Notes under the pieces: model-generated
What the model was told of the DNA's origin: nothing
Databases searched by the model: none
Seen by the model: the letters and a program-made list of their open reading frames with translations, nothing else
Translations under genes and position numbers: made by a program
Shown: positions 23,371 through 35,858 of the stretch, one piece after another
Layout: every line of letters begins with the position of its first letter
Position numbering within the stretch: the first letter of the stretch is position 1
From: Sinohyriopsis cumingii
Taxonomy: Eukaryota; Mollusca; Bivalvia; Unionida; Unionidae
DNA length: 64,000 nucleotides
Reading direction: 5' to 3'
Assembly (NCBI GenBank): GCA_028554795.2
Contig: CM068830.1
Coordinates: 51,036,355-51,100,354, forward strand

Positions 23371-24495
23371 TAAACTAAATGCATCTCCATATGAATGCCC
23401 TTCAGAATTGTACACTAATTGCTATCTGCCATTAAATATGGCCAAAAATGACTGAAAAATAGGAAAAATACCCATTAAATGACTCTTCAGAAACTATTGA
23501 CTGAAAATATACTGCATGAATAATTGAAGTTTTGCATAATTGATGCTGATCCACCATAAAATATGGTCACCATTTACTAAAACTAGAACTTGTATAAATG
23601 ACATTTTCTCAAATACTGCTCAACAGAATTTTTACCAAGTTTAATAGAAAATGTCTTTGAAGGGATGTTATCAAGTTTTTACTAATCATGTTCTGTCCAA
23701 TATGGCTGTTGTTACAAAATATGAAATCCTGTTAGTAACTTCTTTTTAACTGCTCAACTAAATCTGATAAAATGTTACAAAAAGAATTTATAAAGAAATT
23801 TTGTCCTATCATGGAACTGTGTGTACTTAATGTTAATGCATTATACATGAATGAAAATGTACTCAGATTTTACTGACTGCATAAAGTCTTACCTCTACTG
23901 TGGTTTATTTTCTTCTTTAGCTGTTTATAAATACAGAATTTGGTTCACTGAATGCTATATGAGCAAAGTGTTTGCAGTGAGAAATCTGATTACCTTGAGT
24001 TCTCTTGCTTTGGATTTTCATCAACAACCAATGTATTTATAGAGTGAACTGTCATTGTTTTATCCCAGTATGGGTTTTTTTCAGAAAGCTAATCAATTTA
24101 TGGGAGCAATCTTCAGCTGTAAAAGGGAGGTGAAATATAAAATTGTATTCTTTTTCACCAAACGTTTTTTGTGATAAAATTGTTTTATGTATTGGATGTT
24201 CCATAATTTATTCAAAATTTTACTGACTGTCTGATCTATGTCACAGTGCCATTCTATTTGTACAAGTTAGTCATTGTCATAGCTGGACAGACAAATTAAA
24301 TTCCATTATACATTACATGCTCTGAGTAATGTTTGAGTATTAAATATTATCGTTTCTGCAGCAATGCAGCATTAACGTAAACAGTTGTTTATTATGTGTG
24401 TGCATGTTTGTATGTGTATGTGTGTGTGTGAATATATTATTATTGGCTTGTATTATATATGTTTATAACAGATGTTTCAGGGTAAAATAGTCTCA

Positions 24496-24536
<41 letters not shown>

Positions 24537-24824
24537 TTTATTATCTTTGTAACTGCTGCCTTATTGATCATAATTAGTAATATCAATACTGTTAAGTTCC
24601 AGATGCTGCATGAATGATGTATATATTTCTTGTAGCATCAAACAAACAAGATAAATTGCTTTAGGAAGAATTTTTCTAAGCAAGCTATAAATAGCATGTA
24701 TAAATAGCATGCCCATTTACTTGACATGAAAATTGGTTGGCTGGCTGATTTGAACAGCATACATAACACATTGATATATCATCCTGAATAAATGGGAGCT
24801 AATCCATGCTGACCCATGCAGGTA
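23371..24824. other. Non-coding stretch with an ATT microsatellite
   Basis: A perfect (ATT)n run lies at about 24,498-24,536 and a short TG-rich run at about 24,395-24,432. No gene-like frame is seen. Confidence 0.55.
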
Positions 24825-25760
24825 TCAATGTCATCATCTTAATGGTTTATATTAATGGTACAACATTTGACACCATCTTTATTGTTCATATTAATGGTAC
24901 AACGTTTGACACCATCTTTATTGTTCATATTAATGGTACAACGTTTGACACCATCTTTATGGTTCATATAAATGGTACAGGATTTGTCATGATCTTTATG
25001 GTTTATATTAATGGTACAAGAATTTATCATCATCTTTATGGTTCATATTAATGGTACCAAATTTGACGCCATCTTTATTGTTCATATTAATGGTACAATG
25101 TTTGACACCATCTTTATGGTTCATATAAATGGTACAGGATTTGTCATGATCTTTATGGTTTATATTATTGGTACAAGAATTCATCGTCCTCTTTATGGTT
25201 CATATTAATGGTACAAAATTTGTCATCATCTTTATGGTTCATAATGGTACAAGATTTGTCATCATCAACTTTATGGTTCATATCAATGGTAAAATAATTT
25301 ATCATTGTCTTTATAGTTGATATTAATGGTAAAAGATTTGTCATCATTTTTAAGGTTTACATTAATAGTACAAAATTTGACATCATCTTTATGGTTCATA
25401 TAAATGGTACAAGATTTGTCCTCATCAACTTTATGATTCATATTAATGATACAAGAATTTATCATCAACTTTACGGTCCATTTTAATGATACAAGATTTG
25501 TCATTATCATCTTCATGGTTCATATTAATGGTACAAAAATTCATAATTACCTTTATTGCTTATAATAATGGTACAAGAATTCAGCATCACCTTTATGATT
25601 CATATTAATGGTACAAAATTTGTCATAACTGTTTATGGTTCATAATAATGGTACATGAATTCATCATCATTTTTATGATTCATATTAATGGTACAAAATT
25701 TGACATAATCATTATAGGTCATATTAAATGGCACAAGCTTAATTATATCATTTTATAATC
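24825..25760. repeat. Minisatellite, unit about 36 bp, about 25 copies
   Basis: The core is ATCTTTATGGTTCATATTAA followed by TGGTACAAGATTTGTC. Because the period is near 36 bp, frames of 60-80 codons run through it on both strands; they simply translate the repeat. Variants such as TTATTGTTCATATTAA cluster on the left. Confidence 0.92.
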
Positions 25761-25907
25761 TGTATTGATATTTGTTCATGTTAAATGTGGTCATACTAAG
25801 CGTTATCATTTTCATATATAGGAGTGTAGCTGCAGTTTTGTATTCATTTAATCAGAAATTCATATTAATAAGAAATTAATTTCTTCTTTCTTATTAATAC
25901 TGTGCAT

Positions 25908-25958
<51 letters not shown>

Positions 25959-26470
25959 ATCATTATAGCACTATAAAAGCCATAATAATATACTGCCTTA
26001 TAATGATACAGTACTTCTCACTGTAATGTTCATAGTGTATACTGATTTGTAGTGAGACTGACTCATAAATGATACAGTACTCCTTATAACACTAGCAATC
26101 AGCTACTTTGGTGCATCCTTAAGGAATGACACTTTACTCCTATTGCCTCAGCACTAAATAACCCACTTGTGTTGATGTGCCATTAAAAGCACCAAACCAA
26201 ACTAGATCCTCAAGGATACAATGACATGCTGCACTATCAGAGAGCCAAACAGTATTGAAAGAGGAGGAGTAGGAATAATGTCAGTAATAGACACACTTTG
26301 TTATTAATTACCAAACAACATAATTCATAATTTCATTATATTCATCAAATATGAAATTATGCAAAAGTTTACAACAAAAAATGATTGTTTAAATCATTCA
26401 TGATGATTCATGTCATTGTATGTTGAAAGTCTGTTAATTATAAGTGAATGGGAGCCATTGAAGTTCAGTA
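25761..26470. other. Non-coding stretch with a CT/CA microsatellite
   Basis: A (CT)n tract followed by (AC)n lies at about 25,914-25,959. Around 26,130-26,215 a phrase resembling the 3' end of a degenerate SINE (GCCATTAAAAGCACCAAACC) is seen, too short to assign. Confidence 0.5.
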
Positions 26471-27180
26471 CTACCTCATTATAACACTATCCATGGAAGC
26501 CATACAGTTTGCTGCCTTATAGTGAGACTGCCTTATAATGAAGTATTTTATATGTACAGTACTACCTCATTATAATACTATCAATGGGATCAATTAAGTA
26601 TACTGCCTTATAATGAAGTATTTTATACATACAGTACTACCCCATTATAATACTATCAATGGGATCAATTAAGTATACTGCCTTATAATGAAGTATTTTA
26701 TAGGTACAGTACTACCTCATTATAATACTATCAATGGGATCAATTAAGTATACTGCCTTATAATGAAGTATTTTATACGTACAGTACTACCTCATTATAA
26801 TACTATCAATGGGATCAATTAAGTATACTGCCTTATAATGAAGTATTTTATACATACAGTACTACCCCATTATAATACTATCAATGGGATCAATTAAGTA
26901 TACTGCCTTATAATGAAGTATTTTATACATACAGTACTACCCCATTATAATACTATCAATGGGATCAATTAAGTATACTGCCTTATAATGAAGTATTTTA
27001 TATGTACAGTACTACCTCATTATAATACTATCAATAGGATCAATTAAGTACACTACCTTATAATGAAGTATTTTATACATACAGTACTACTTCATTATAA
27101 TACTATCAATGGGATCAGTTAAGTATACTACCTTATAATGAGACTACCATATAATGAAATACATGATAAAGCACTCTCTC
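26470..27180. repeat. Satellite-like array, exact 75-bp period
   Basis: The phrase ACAGTACTACCTCATTATAA starts at 26,556, 26,631, 26,706, 26,781, 26,856, 26,931, 27,006 and 27,081, exactly 75 bp apart. Copies are almost identical, with substitutions at a few fixed positions. More diverged copies flank the core on both sides, to about 27,380. Confidence 0.95.
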
Positions 27181-27659
27181 ATTATAACTGTCCATGGAAA
27201 ACAGAGTTTACAGCCTTTTAATGTGACTGCCTTATAGTGAGATACATGATTCAGTTCTGACTCATTGTAAACAATATCCATTGGAGACATGCAATATACT
27301 GCCTTTTAGTACATGATACAGTACTCCCTCGTTACAATGCTTCATGTGAGCCATAGATTATACTGCCTTATTGTGAGACAATGTTATAATGAATTACATT
27401 ATCCATATTATTTTACTATCATTTATTAAATATTATCTTTGGCCATTCTCGTGTATAAACAATTATTGTGTTAGAATGAAGGCCTTATATTGAGGTAGTG
27501 CTTTATACTGCATGCTCCTTATTAATATATTTCTTGATGTGAAATCATGGAATATTTAGTTTTCATCCTGTAAGAAATAAGATAAAGTGAAAATAAACTG
27601 TAACCATGGAACTAAATTAAGGCAGTGTAATGGGATCCATGCCCTTGCCAGTCTTACTG

Positions 27660-28260
27660 GAGGAACTGTGGTAGTATGATGGATGCTATGATGATGGACC
27701 CATTTAATGGGATTCTGTCTAGCATGAATGAATGTAGTAGTGTGAGGGATTTTATGATCATGGACCAATTTAATAGGATTCTGTCTTGCATGAGTGAATG
27801 TGGTAGTTTGAGGGATTTTATGATAATGGATCCATTTAATGGGATTCTGTCTAGCATGAATGAATGTAGTAGTGTGAGGGATTTTATGATCATGGACCAG
27901 TTTAATAGGATTCTGTCTTGCATGAGTGAATGTGGTAGTCTTGAGGAATTTTATGGTCATGGAACAATTTAATGGGATTCTGTCTAGCATGAGTGAATGT
28001 GGTAGTCTGAGGAATTTTACGGTCATGGACCAATTTAATGGGATTCTGTCTTGCATGAGTGAATGTGGTAGTCTAAGGGATTTTACGGTCATGGACCAAT
28101 TTAATAGGATTCTGTCTTGCATGAGTGATTGTGGTAGTCTAAGGAATTTTATGGTAATGGTCCAATTTAATGGGATTCAACCTTACATGAGTCACTGGTA
28201 ATATGAAGAGTTTTATGGTAATGGACCAATTTAATGGACCCTGTCTGAAATGATGGACTG
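27660..28260. repeat. Minisatellite, 66-bp period, about 9 copies
   Basis: ATGGACC recurs at about 27,694, 27,760 and 27,826 (there as ATGGATCC) and onward, 66 bp apart, with the core TTTAATGGGATTCTGTCT. As 66 is 22 codons, long frames stay open on both strands (plus 27,676-28,201 and minus 27,556-28,122). They encode only the 22-residue repeat. No start context, other domain or codon signature supports a gene. Confidence 0.92.
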
Positions 28261-29340
28261 CAATCAATGACCTTTCCTGTCTTTCATGAGAGGCTGTGGT
28301 AGAATGAGAGATTTATGGCAAGGGACTAGTTTATTGGGATATAAGACAGTGCCTAATATGAATGGCTGTGTTAGTCAGAGAGGTTTGATAATAGATTAAT
28401 ATAATAAGATTCATGTCCATGCCTTTGTTACATTAGGAACTGTGGTAGTTGTAGGGATTTATGTTAAGGGACTAATGTAATAAGATCTTTGACTATGGCT
28501 ATTTTAAATGAGGGACTGTCATAACCTGAGGGGTATATGTTAAGTAACTAATGTTGTTGTTTTGTTGTTTTAGGGGTTAACGCCATTTTTCAGCACACGA
28601 TAGGCTATACATGGCGGCCAGTATTAATGGTGGAGGAAGAACCCGGGAAAACCCCGTAAAGAACCACCGACCCACGAGAAGCTACTGGCAAACTTTTCAC
28701 ATACCCACATTAGCCGAATCCGAGACATGAACCCACGCAGACAGAGGTGAGATGGCAGTGATCCGTAACGGAGAGCGCTTTAGATCACTCGGCCACTCGG
28801 GGCCCAAGTAACTAATGTAATAAGATCCTTGACAATAGCTATCTTACATCAAGGAATCATAGTCTGAGAGGTTTATGTTAAGGGACAAATATAATAAAAA
28901 CAATGACTATGGTTATTTTACAACAGGGACTGTGGTAGTCTGAGGCTTTTGTGTTAAGGGTCTAATGTAAAAAGATATCTGACTGTGGCCATCTTACAAC
29001 AGGGACTGAGGGGTTTATGTTAAGGGACTAATGTAGAAAGATCTCTATGGCCTTTTTACTTCAAGGACTGTGGTAGTCTGAGTGCTTTATGTTAAGGGAC
29101 TAATGTAATAAGATCCTTGACCATTCTTATTGTACACAAGGGACTGATATTCTGAGGGGTTTATCATAAGGGATGAATGTAACAAAATACATGACCATGT
29201 CTTTGTTACGATGGACTGGTATTCTGATGGGTTTATCATAAGGGACTAAATTAATAAGATCTTTGACCATGCCTATGTTACATCAGTGACTGTGATAGTC
29301 TGAGAGGTTAAGGAAAAGGGACAAAAGTTATATAATCCAT
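28261..29340. repeat. Diverged repeat related to the 66-bp array, interrupted by a SINE
   Basis: The recurring phrases are AAGGGACTAATGTAATAAGATC and GGGACTGTGGTAGTCTGAGG-like, spaced about 70-78 bp, roughly 12 copies. It appears to be an older, decayed extension of the array to the left. A SINE of family B is inserted in it at 28,554-28,805. Confidence 0.7.
28554..28805 (-). mobile_element. SINE family B, copy 1 (tRNA-derived)
   Basis: A full-length copy on the minus strand begins GGGCCCCGAGTGGCCGAGTG, a tRNA-like head with A box, and ends in a CAA-rich tail. It is flanked by a perfect 12-bp target duplication AAGTAACTAATG (28,542-28,553 and 28,806-28,817), which fixes both ends and shows LINE-mediated insertion. 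Confidence 0.92.
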
Positions 29341-31129
29341 GACCATTTTTACATTACATGAGTGACTGGTTGTATGAAGGTTTTTTGATAAAGAACCACT
29401 ATAAATCATTAATAATCACAAACATAAAATTGTTCTAAAAATCTTTACATGGTAATTTTTGCACATTTATCCCTAGCATAATGTATTATGTGTGTTAGTT
29501 TACAGGTCACAGGATTTTTTTTGGGCTGTACACATAATAACTCAGGTCACTGACAATGTACCTTCATCAAAATTCATGAATAACTTGATGTAGGATGGAT
29601 GTAATGTGTATTCTTAGAAGTCCTTACTATCACAGCACATTCCAGTTTTAAATATATTGCCTATATTAAAAATATAACACTGGCCTTTGAAAAGATGAAT
29701 TATTAAAATTTCACATACCTTTGATATTGTTTCCTGGCTTCAGCAGATCTTTTATGTTCCCTTGTATCGAGCAGGTGAGACTGTATTTTATCTCCTGAGA
29801 CATTCAAACATTTCACAGATTCCTCTTCTAGTGGAGGAAATTAATTTGCTTTGTCTGTCTGTCTTTGTTTGTTTTTTTTGGAATGTGAAATATTAATAAG
29901 TTCTTTTCACTAAATTTGAAAGTCCTGTGTTACTGACAGTCCTGTTTATTCTCTTTAAATGTTACCATGGGATCATATAAAACGTTAGCATGAATGTTTT
30001 CAGTTCTCTTGTCTTTTTTGTTGAACCTCCTTATGTTCATGAGCTAGATTGTTATCTGACATACATGTATTATACAGTTTGTCAACTGCAGTTTTCACTG
30101 AATTAGTTTGATTTATTTTGTTTGAATTTGTTTTGGTTAAATATTTGAAATGGTCAAATGCTCAATTTCTGGTTGTTGCCTGTAAATTACATCCAGATAT
30201 ATCTCTTTTAATATTGTCAGCAATTGACTTATTCCCACTGAGTATGGTAAATTTAATTACAAGTTTTTATATATGATTTGTTCACTGAATGATATAGTCC
30301 CAAGAAGTACAGTACTGACCAGATTGACCAATTAAAACTCATTTAAAGATCGGTACTGTTATCTGTATGAATCAGTCCTAAGTTATATGTCTATCAGTCA
30401 AAATAACGTTATTTAGATATTTTAATCCACGGTTATCCACTAGAACAGAAGTGTCGAATAGTCAATACACATCCTTGATAGCCAATGTACAATTTACTAT
30501 ATTTTTACTACAGTGAACTTGACATTGCAATTACGTCAGCAGAAGAATATGATCCACCAATTGAATCACAGCAGTCTCAAAGATACCCAATCGGAAGTGC
30601 CGACTATGAATGAACTAACCACATCTCAATGTGAATGAATAAGCACATGGTATGTAGACATACTGCACTTAATAATGGGGCCACGAGGCATTCTAAAATT
30701 ACTTCTTTCTAGTTCAAAGTCATTGGTTAATGTCGCAACTTTGATTAAATGTGTGGGAGGAAAATGTATGTAGTAGAGTATTTCCTATTACCATGACAAC
30801 CCACCCATGATTTTATTTACTGTTTTTGTTAAGCCGTAAGCTATTTGCGACAGCTCATGCTGTTAATGAACTAGAGACGTGCGGGGGTGGGCTTATCTAG
30901 GTCAGGGAGTGGTTGTTAGAATCAGCAGTACTGATTGTGTGGGCACATATATGGTAATATTTTAATTCTTTAAAGAGAACTTTGATATTTAAATCGGTTT
31001 TCTTAATTGGGAGGGATATGATTTCAGCCAGATGTTGCCAAAGTAATTGTTTACTGGCTTGAAGTATTTTCAAGGTACTTGGGAAAACAGTAAAAGATAG
31101 TCCGAATGATTGACGTTGAATTTCATATA
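29341..31129. other. Non-coding stretch
   Basis: No gene-like frames, arrays or recognised elements. Composition is AT-rich and unique. Confidence 0.5.
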
Positions 31130-31154
31130 CATACATACATACATACATACATAC
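31130..31154. repeat. (CATA)n microsatellite, left half
   Basis: This run of CATA units is interrupted by a SINE and a second element. The same microsatellite resumes at about 31,774-31,800. Confidence 0.8.
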
Positions 31155-31485
31155 GGGGGACCGCTCCGGTGGCCTAGTGGTTAAAGCGTCCGCCTCGGAT
31201 GGGGGAGGTCGTGGGTTCGATCCCCTGCCGAATCATACCAAATACTTACAAAAATGATACTAACAACCGCCTCGCTTCGCCCTCAGCATTAAGAGGCTAG
31301 TGTTAGGACTGGTCGGTCTGGTGCCAGGATAAAGTGACTTGGTGGGACATAATGCTACATGTCTGTGATACGATGCCTCAATGCTTGACATCACTATAAA
31401 CTGCCACACTGCAAACATCGTAGCGATATGACTGAAAAATTGTTAAAGCTACGTTAAAAATACAAATCACACACACACACACACA
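31155..31485 (+). mobile_element. SINE family A, copy 2 (best preserved)
   Basis: A tRNA-derived SINE. The A box lies in TAGTGGTTAAAGCG and the B box is GGTTCGATCCC, both good RNA polymerase III promoters. The body runs through GTCGGTCTGGTGCCAGGAT and ACTATAAACTGCCACACTGC and ends GTTAAAGCTACGTTAAAAAT plus a short CA-repeat tail. Length is about 315 bp without the tail. Confidence 0.92.
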
Positions 31486-31776
31486 GAGGGGTGTACCTAA
31501 AATATTTGGCACCCGGGGCTGATGCTTCCCTTGACACCCCCACAAATAATTTATAAATGTAAACTCACAGAAAAATATATATAATCTTTGAAAGTTGATT
31601 TTTAACAGTACAGTGCTGTCATAAACAAATTGGAAATAAATTTTACTTTGGCGAATTTTTCATTTGGTTTGAAAACTTGTACTGGTATTTCAACACTCCC
31701 AATGGCAACCCCCATCCCTTCTGGCTGTCACCCGGGGCGGACTGCCCCCTCTCACCCCCTTAGTACGCCACAGCAT
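31484..31776. mobile_element. hAT-like non-autonomous DNA transposon (candidate)
   Basis: The left end CAGAGGGGTGTACCTAAAAT and the right end CTTAGTACGCCACAG are imperfect inverted repeats of the CAG-GGCGTAC type often seen in hAT-like elements. The interior is AT-rich with GC-rich shoulders (CACCCGGGGC near both ends). There is no coding capacity. The flanks are microsatellite DNA, so a target duplication cannot be judged. Confidence 0.55.
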
Positions 31777-31799
31777 ACATACATACATACATACATACA

Positions 31800-34700
31800 T
31801 TTTGATTAATTAAACAATATTCTCTTTTCAAAGCGGGAATCTACTAAGTAACGAGAGAGAAATCTCCATATCTGTATCTAGTAAGAGAGGTGGATCGTGG
31901 GTGGTATTGTATATAATTGATTATCAAATTAATGAAGTGATTGGATAATGTGTTCAATATAAATATTTTAAAATTTGTCGTACGTTCGAATAACTAGTTT
32001 CATTTAAGTAAATTGATCTGGATGCAAATTGTTCCCCGTGGATAAAAGACTGAGTGACATTGCCAGATAGCCATTAACGTTTGAAGGCTACGATCAAATT
32101 AACGACACGTGACCATGATTTATTAGATGCAGGAATATTCAGTTGGCGGTACGATTCTTTTAACCTATTTTTAAAATGCATTTTTGCAATAAAAACCTGA
32201 CTACTTTTTGGCGATAGTGTAAACAAAACTATTATTTGTCTGTCTCGGACATAAGTTTAGAAGGTTTTAATTTACAGGAAGAAGTTGGGGTTTTAACATA
32301 AATATATTATGCATGCACGCGCGCGTGGGCAGACGGGAATTAAGTTCCCTGAAATACCATGTGATGTTCAGTGATCATTGTAATTTGCATCAGTGAGAAA
32401 TAATTCGTGCAGACAAAATTAATTTGAATAGTTCACCGAGGTATCGATAATAGATCGTTTTTCAAATCTTGCAATTTCCTAGTTTGAGGTTGAATAAATG
32501 TTGGGGTGCAGATGTTACAATGAAGCCCAGTGAATATATCAATGGCTACGTTTTCGTATCGAAGCTTACGTTTGGTTGCAATGATGAGAAAAATTTCATT
32601 TAAAATAAGCAGCGAAGCTGCTTTCAGAATCGATCCGATTGTGTATTTTATAAACTACAGTGAATGCATGAAAACGTTTTTCTTTGCTTATAGCGCTTAC
32701 AAAAATAATAAAAATTTAGAAATCCCCTCCCCCCAGCTATTATAGTTACAGCGTACTCCGCTAGGAAAGCGATCTCTTATGATGAAGCGTTCATCAATCC
32801 GCAGATCTTCAAAGTGTTATCTTCGCAAGCCAAGGACACGATATGTTAACCCAGTCTACACCTTGGCGGATCGAGCAGATAATTTAGTATGTAATGCCAA
32901 TTAACAAACAGTGTCTAAGAGCAGTGCTTTGCACATCGGCTGATACTGGTGGATGCAATTTACTTCTAAGGGATACTTTGTAAGTTTAATATCGAAAGTA
33001 TGACTGCGTACCAGAGAGAGGCCGTTACAGGTGTATTTGAGTGAAGTTATTTGGACAAACACCGATCGGCAGTGAAAATTGCTTATTTATGAGTCCATTC
33101 AACTAGAGTGCTACCCTTGTCTTAATCATGTAGGAATATTGTTAAAATTTGAACAACTTAATTTTAACAGACCCGAAGCACACGAATATCCGTTCGTTTC
33201 GCCAAGGTGTGGATACGGTTAACATACCAAGAATCTTGGCTAGCGAAGATGTCATAATGTATGCTTTGAAAAATGTTCGTCAGCCGGTAGCTTATAGTGA
33301 AATCGTTGAACTTGGGAAAAGGTCAAAGATCGTCGGTCAATCAGTCTGAGTTCCATTTCTACCCTTTCGTAAAGTAGCATCGTGTTAATTGTTTTCTCGA
33401 AATATTCTTTCATATTCGTTCTGTCAATCTAAAAATTTATTTCGAATCCTCGTACCATACTGGGGCGGGAGGTTGTCACATACGTGCTTTTCACATATAA
33501 AGCGTTGAGTTCACCAGTTACAGTAGTCGCGCTGAGGTCTGAATGGATAGTTTCGTATTTTGACACCTTTCTAATTGTTAAGGTAGAAGGCATGAACCTA
33601 ATTGTCATAAGCCTAGCATTTATAAATTCACACGGAAGCTAAATCTGTAATGTGGTTTAGATTTACTTTGAGTTAGGCTTGAAAATGGGCTGGCTTATTT
33701 GGTGGCTGCCTGTCACAGTTAGACTAGCACTGAAGATCAAAATCCTAACTTGGGCTGCAAATGAAGAGCCAACATGGTTTACGTATTTTCATACGTCTGC
33801 TACAGAGGTAAATATTTAAAAATCGAGATGGTTGAGGGGTAATGAAAAGTATAATAATTTGTTATAGTACTAGTGAATTTTATTCATGCATAAGGCACAT
33901 ACTGATTCTCATAGCTGCCTTGTCACGGTAAAATATTCAAAATAGCTCTTTGCTGTCAAACATGAATGTAAAAAGAGGGGTTGGTGGCAATGTTGGTTCA
34001 GTATAAAAGCCACCAGTTGTATAAGGAATTAACCTGATTGCCGCCGTAAAAATCTCACATGCATGCTTTCTTCAAAAATCATTAGTTTGTTTCTATTTGT
34101 ATATTCAGTGTAAAAATTATTCTCATTTTTCTGCAATAGGTCATTGTCGGATAAAACTTAACCAGACCTGAGACTGAGCTATTGAGCGCATTAGCGATGG
34201 AGAGAAACAGTACAGAAAAACGAGGCGATGTGCCACTCCAGCTTCCAGCCAATGCTGTTATAGCGACTCCAGCACTACGGGTCATTATGGCACTATATGT
34301 AAGACATTAACATCTATCTGGAGCTAGAGTCAAGAGAACAATGCTACTCCTAGTGTGGAACGGAACGAGCTAGGTAGTAGACGGAAACAGTTCAGGGCCC
34401 TGAGAGACAGCAAAGAAGAGGAAGAGCAAGAAACGGAAGGAGAGGGTGAGGTATTTCAAGGGTGACCGACCACTCTGAACCCATAGCTGGCACTCCATTA
34501 TTTGAAAAGGAACTCACCTCCCGAACCCAGACCGAGAATTGACGAGCTCTCCTCCCACCCATAAAACACAAAGGCAGAAACTAATATCGGATCAGGAGGT
34601 GCAAAACGACGTCAACATTATTAACAAACCGACGCTGTAACAGACTCAGACAGCGAAATAGAACAAGCTGAAGAAAAATAGACAGAGGAGACAGTAGAGA
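31800..34700. other. Non-coding stretch
   Basis: No arrays or recognised elements. A 66-codon plus-strand frame at 33,149-33,349 has mixed composition but no recognised motif, splice context or neighbours. The stretch at about 34,380-34,460 is purine-rich. Confidence 0.45.
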
Positions 34701-34729
34701 AAGAAAAATAGTGCAACCAAGACAGACAA

Positions 34730-34960
34730 CGGTTTTTTTTTAAATATGAGATTACATCAGTAATAAAAGACTCCAAGAAGGCTAGCCACTTCATTAGCGC
34801 CGTTAAATATTTGGCTCGGTGGTCGCTAAAAACCCGTAAACCAAGGCCACAAAAATGACAGTTTTGTGTACGCATTCTCTCACACTACTACCAAGAGGCA
34901 TACGATTTTCAGGCTAATTAACATGAGAGAAAGTCGAGAGTGCAGTAAGAGGGCAAAAGA
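34730..34960 (+). pseudogene. Unrecognised coding-like remnant
   Basis: One frame reads like protein for about 70 codons (KYEITSVIKDSKKASHFISA, then LARWSLKTRKPRPQK, stop, QFCVRILSHYYQEAYDF) with in-frame stops TGA and TAA. The composition differs from the surrounding AT-rich DNA. It may be a decayed piece of a LINE first ORF or of a viral element. I cannot name a family. Confidence 0.3.
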
Positions 34961-35858
34961 GTAGTATAGTGGGGCTGTATAGGGACAATGGAAAACCCAG
35001 GCAAAAGGTCGTGGGCTGTATAAGGACAATATTTATAGGGACAAGCGAAATCTCAGTCAAAATGGTCTTGGGGCTGTATACGGACAATGGGACTTTACCA
35101 TTAATATAGGATCAATTGAAATCGAACAGGTGAGGTGACGTTATGGTACAGAAGATTGGTAACAATGTAGCAAGGGGCTGACCTCAAATTGGGACTAAAG
35201 AGCGAGGAAAGAACAAACACAGAACGCTTGGCGGGAACGGGACTGGCGGGACATAGACATATATAACACATACAACATACAACATACAGACATAGATGGA
35301 TGAGCATTAATATATCACACAAACAATTATGCAACCTATAAAAAACTTTTAGGCAAGAAAGCAAATCTATTCGAGGCATATGAGTGTCACTGAAAAGGGC
35401 CTTTGGTTTTATGTTAACATAGAGGGCATCGCATAGGTCTTCTTCTTTTTCTAAAACTTGTTCTGACTTCGGGACCGTAGATGAGGACTCTCTTCAGACA
35501 GCATTGTCTCTCCACATAAATTCTTCTTTTCCAAACGCTCTTATCGGTGATCCGGATAATTGTCCATGATGATTTTACATACATGGGTAAGTCTGGGTTG
35601 AACAGCATCGACGATACGAGAGTAGATGATTCAACGTTTGTCTATATCCTGTGATGAGAACAGGTGAAGGAGATGCAGTGAACCGCGGTTATTTATAGTG
35701 GAAGAGCGGATCGAAACGGATTGAGCTTTTTCACCAATCCAAACATGCGTTACAAAATTCAAAGTGCGTAGTCTGTCTTCCAGTCCGAAGAGAGCTGTCT
35801 GTGACGTCACATTCCCTATGTCTGTGCGCAGTCAATCAATGTGACAGAATTTTCAAAC
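34960..35858. other. Intergenic stretch left of the second viral element
   Basis: The phrase GGGCTGTATARGGACAATGG occurs three times between 34,970 and 35,095. At 35,265-35,300 there is an ACATA-rich run. A minus-strand frame of 64 codons (35,414-35,608) starts with ATG but has no recognised feature. TTATTTATAGTGG at about 35,687 is TATA-like and could serve the gene starting at 35,859. Element termini were not found here. Confidence 0.4.

Noticed and set aside
24806..25516. Short frames with HINGT or NMNHKD repeats
   Set aside because: Translation of the 36-bp minisatellite on either strand.
27556..28201. Frames of 90-190 codons on both strands
   Set aside because: They arise from the 66-bp repeat, whose period is a multiple of three. 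No independent coding signal.
31155..31240. Possible functional tRNA gene
   Set aside because: A- and B-box sequences are present, but they form the head of a SINE that recurs three more times, with a long non-tRNA body. No complete cloverleaf was confirmed.
33149..33349. 66-codon plus-strand frame with balanced composition
   Set aside because: It could be an exon remnant, but no motif, splice sites in register or neighbouring exons could be shown.
35414..35608. Minus-strand 64-codon frame as a Maverick integrase or chromodomain end
   Set aside because: No zinc-binding HHCC or DDE motif is present and the resemblance was too vague to keep.
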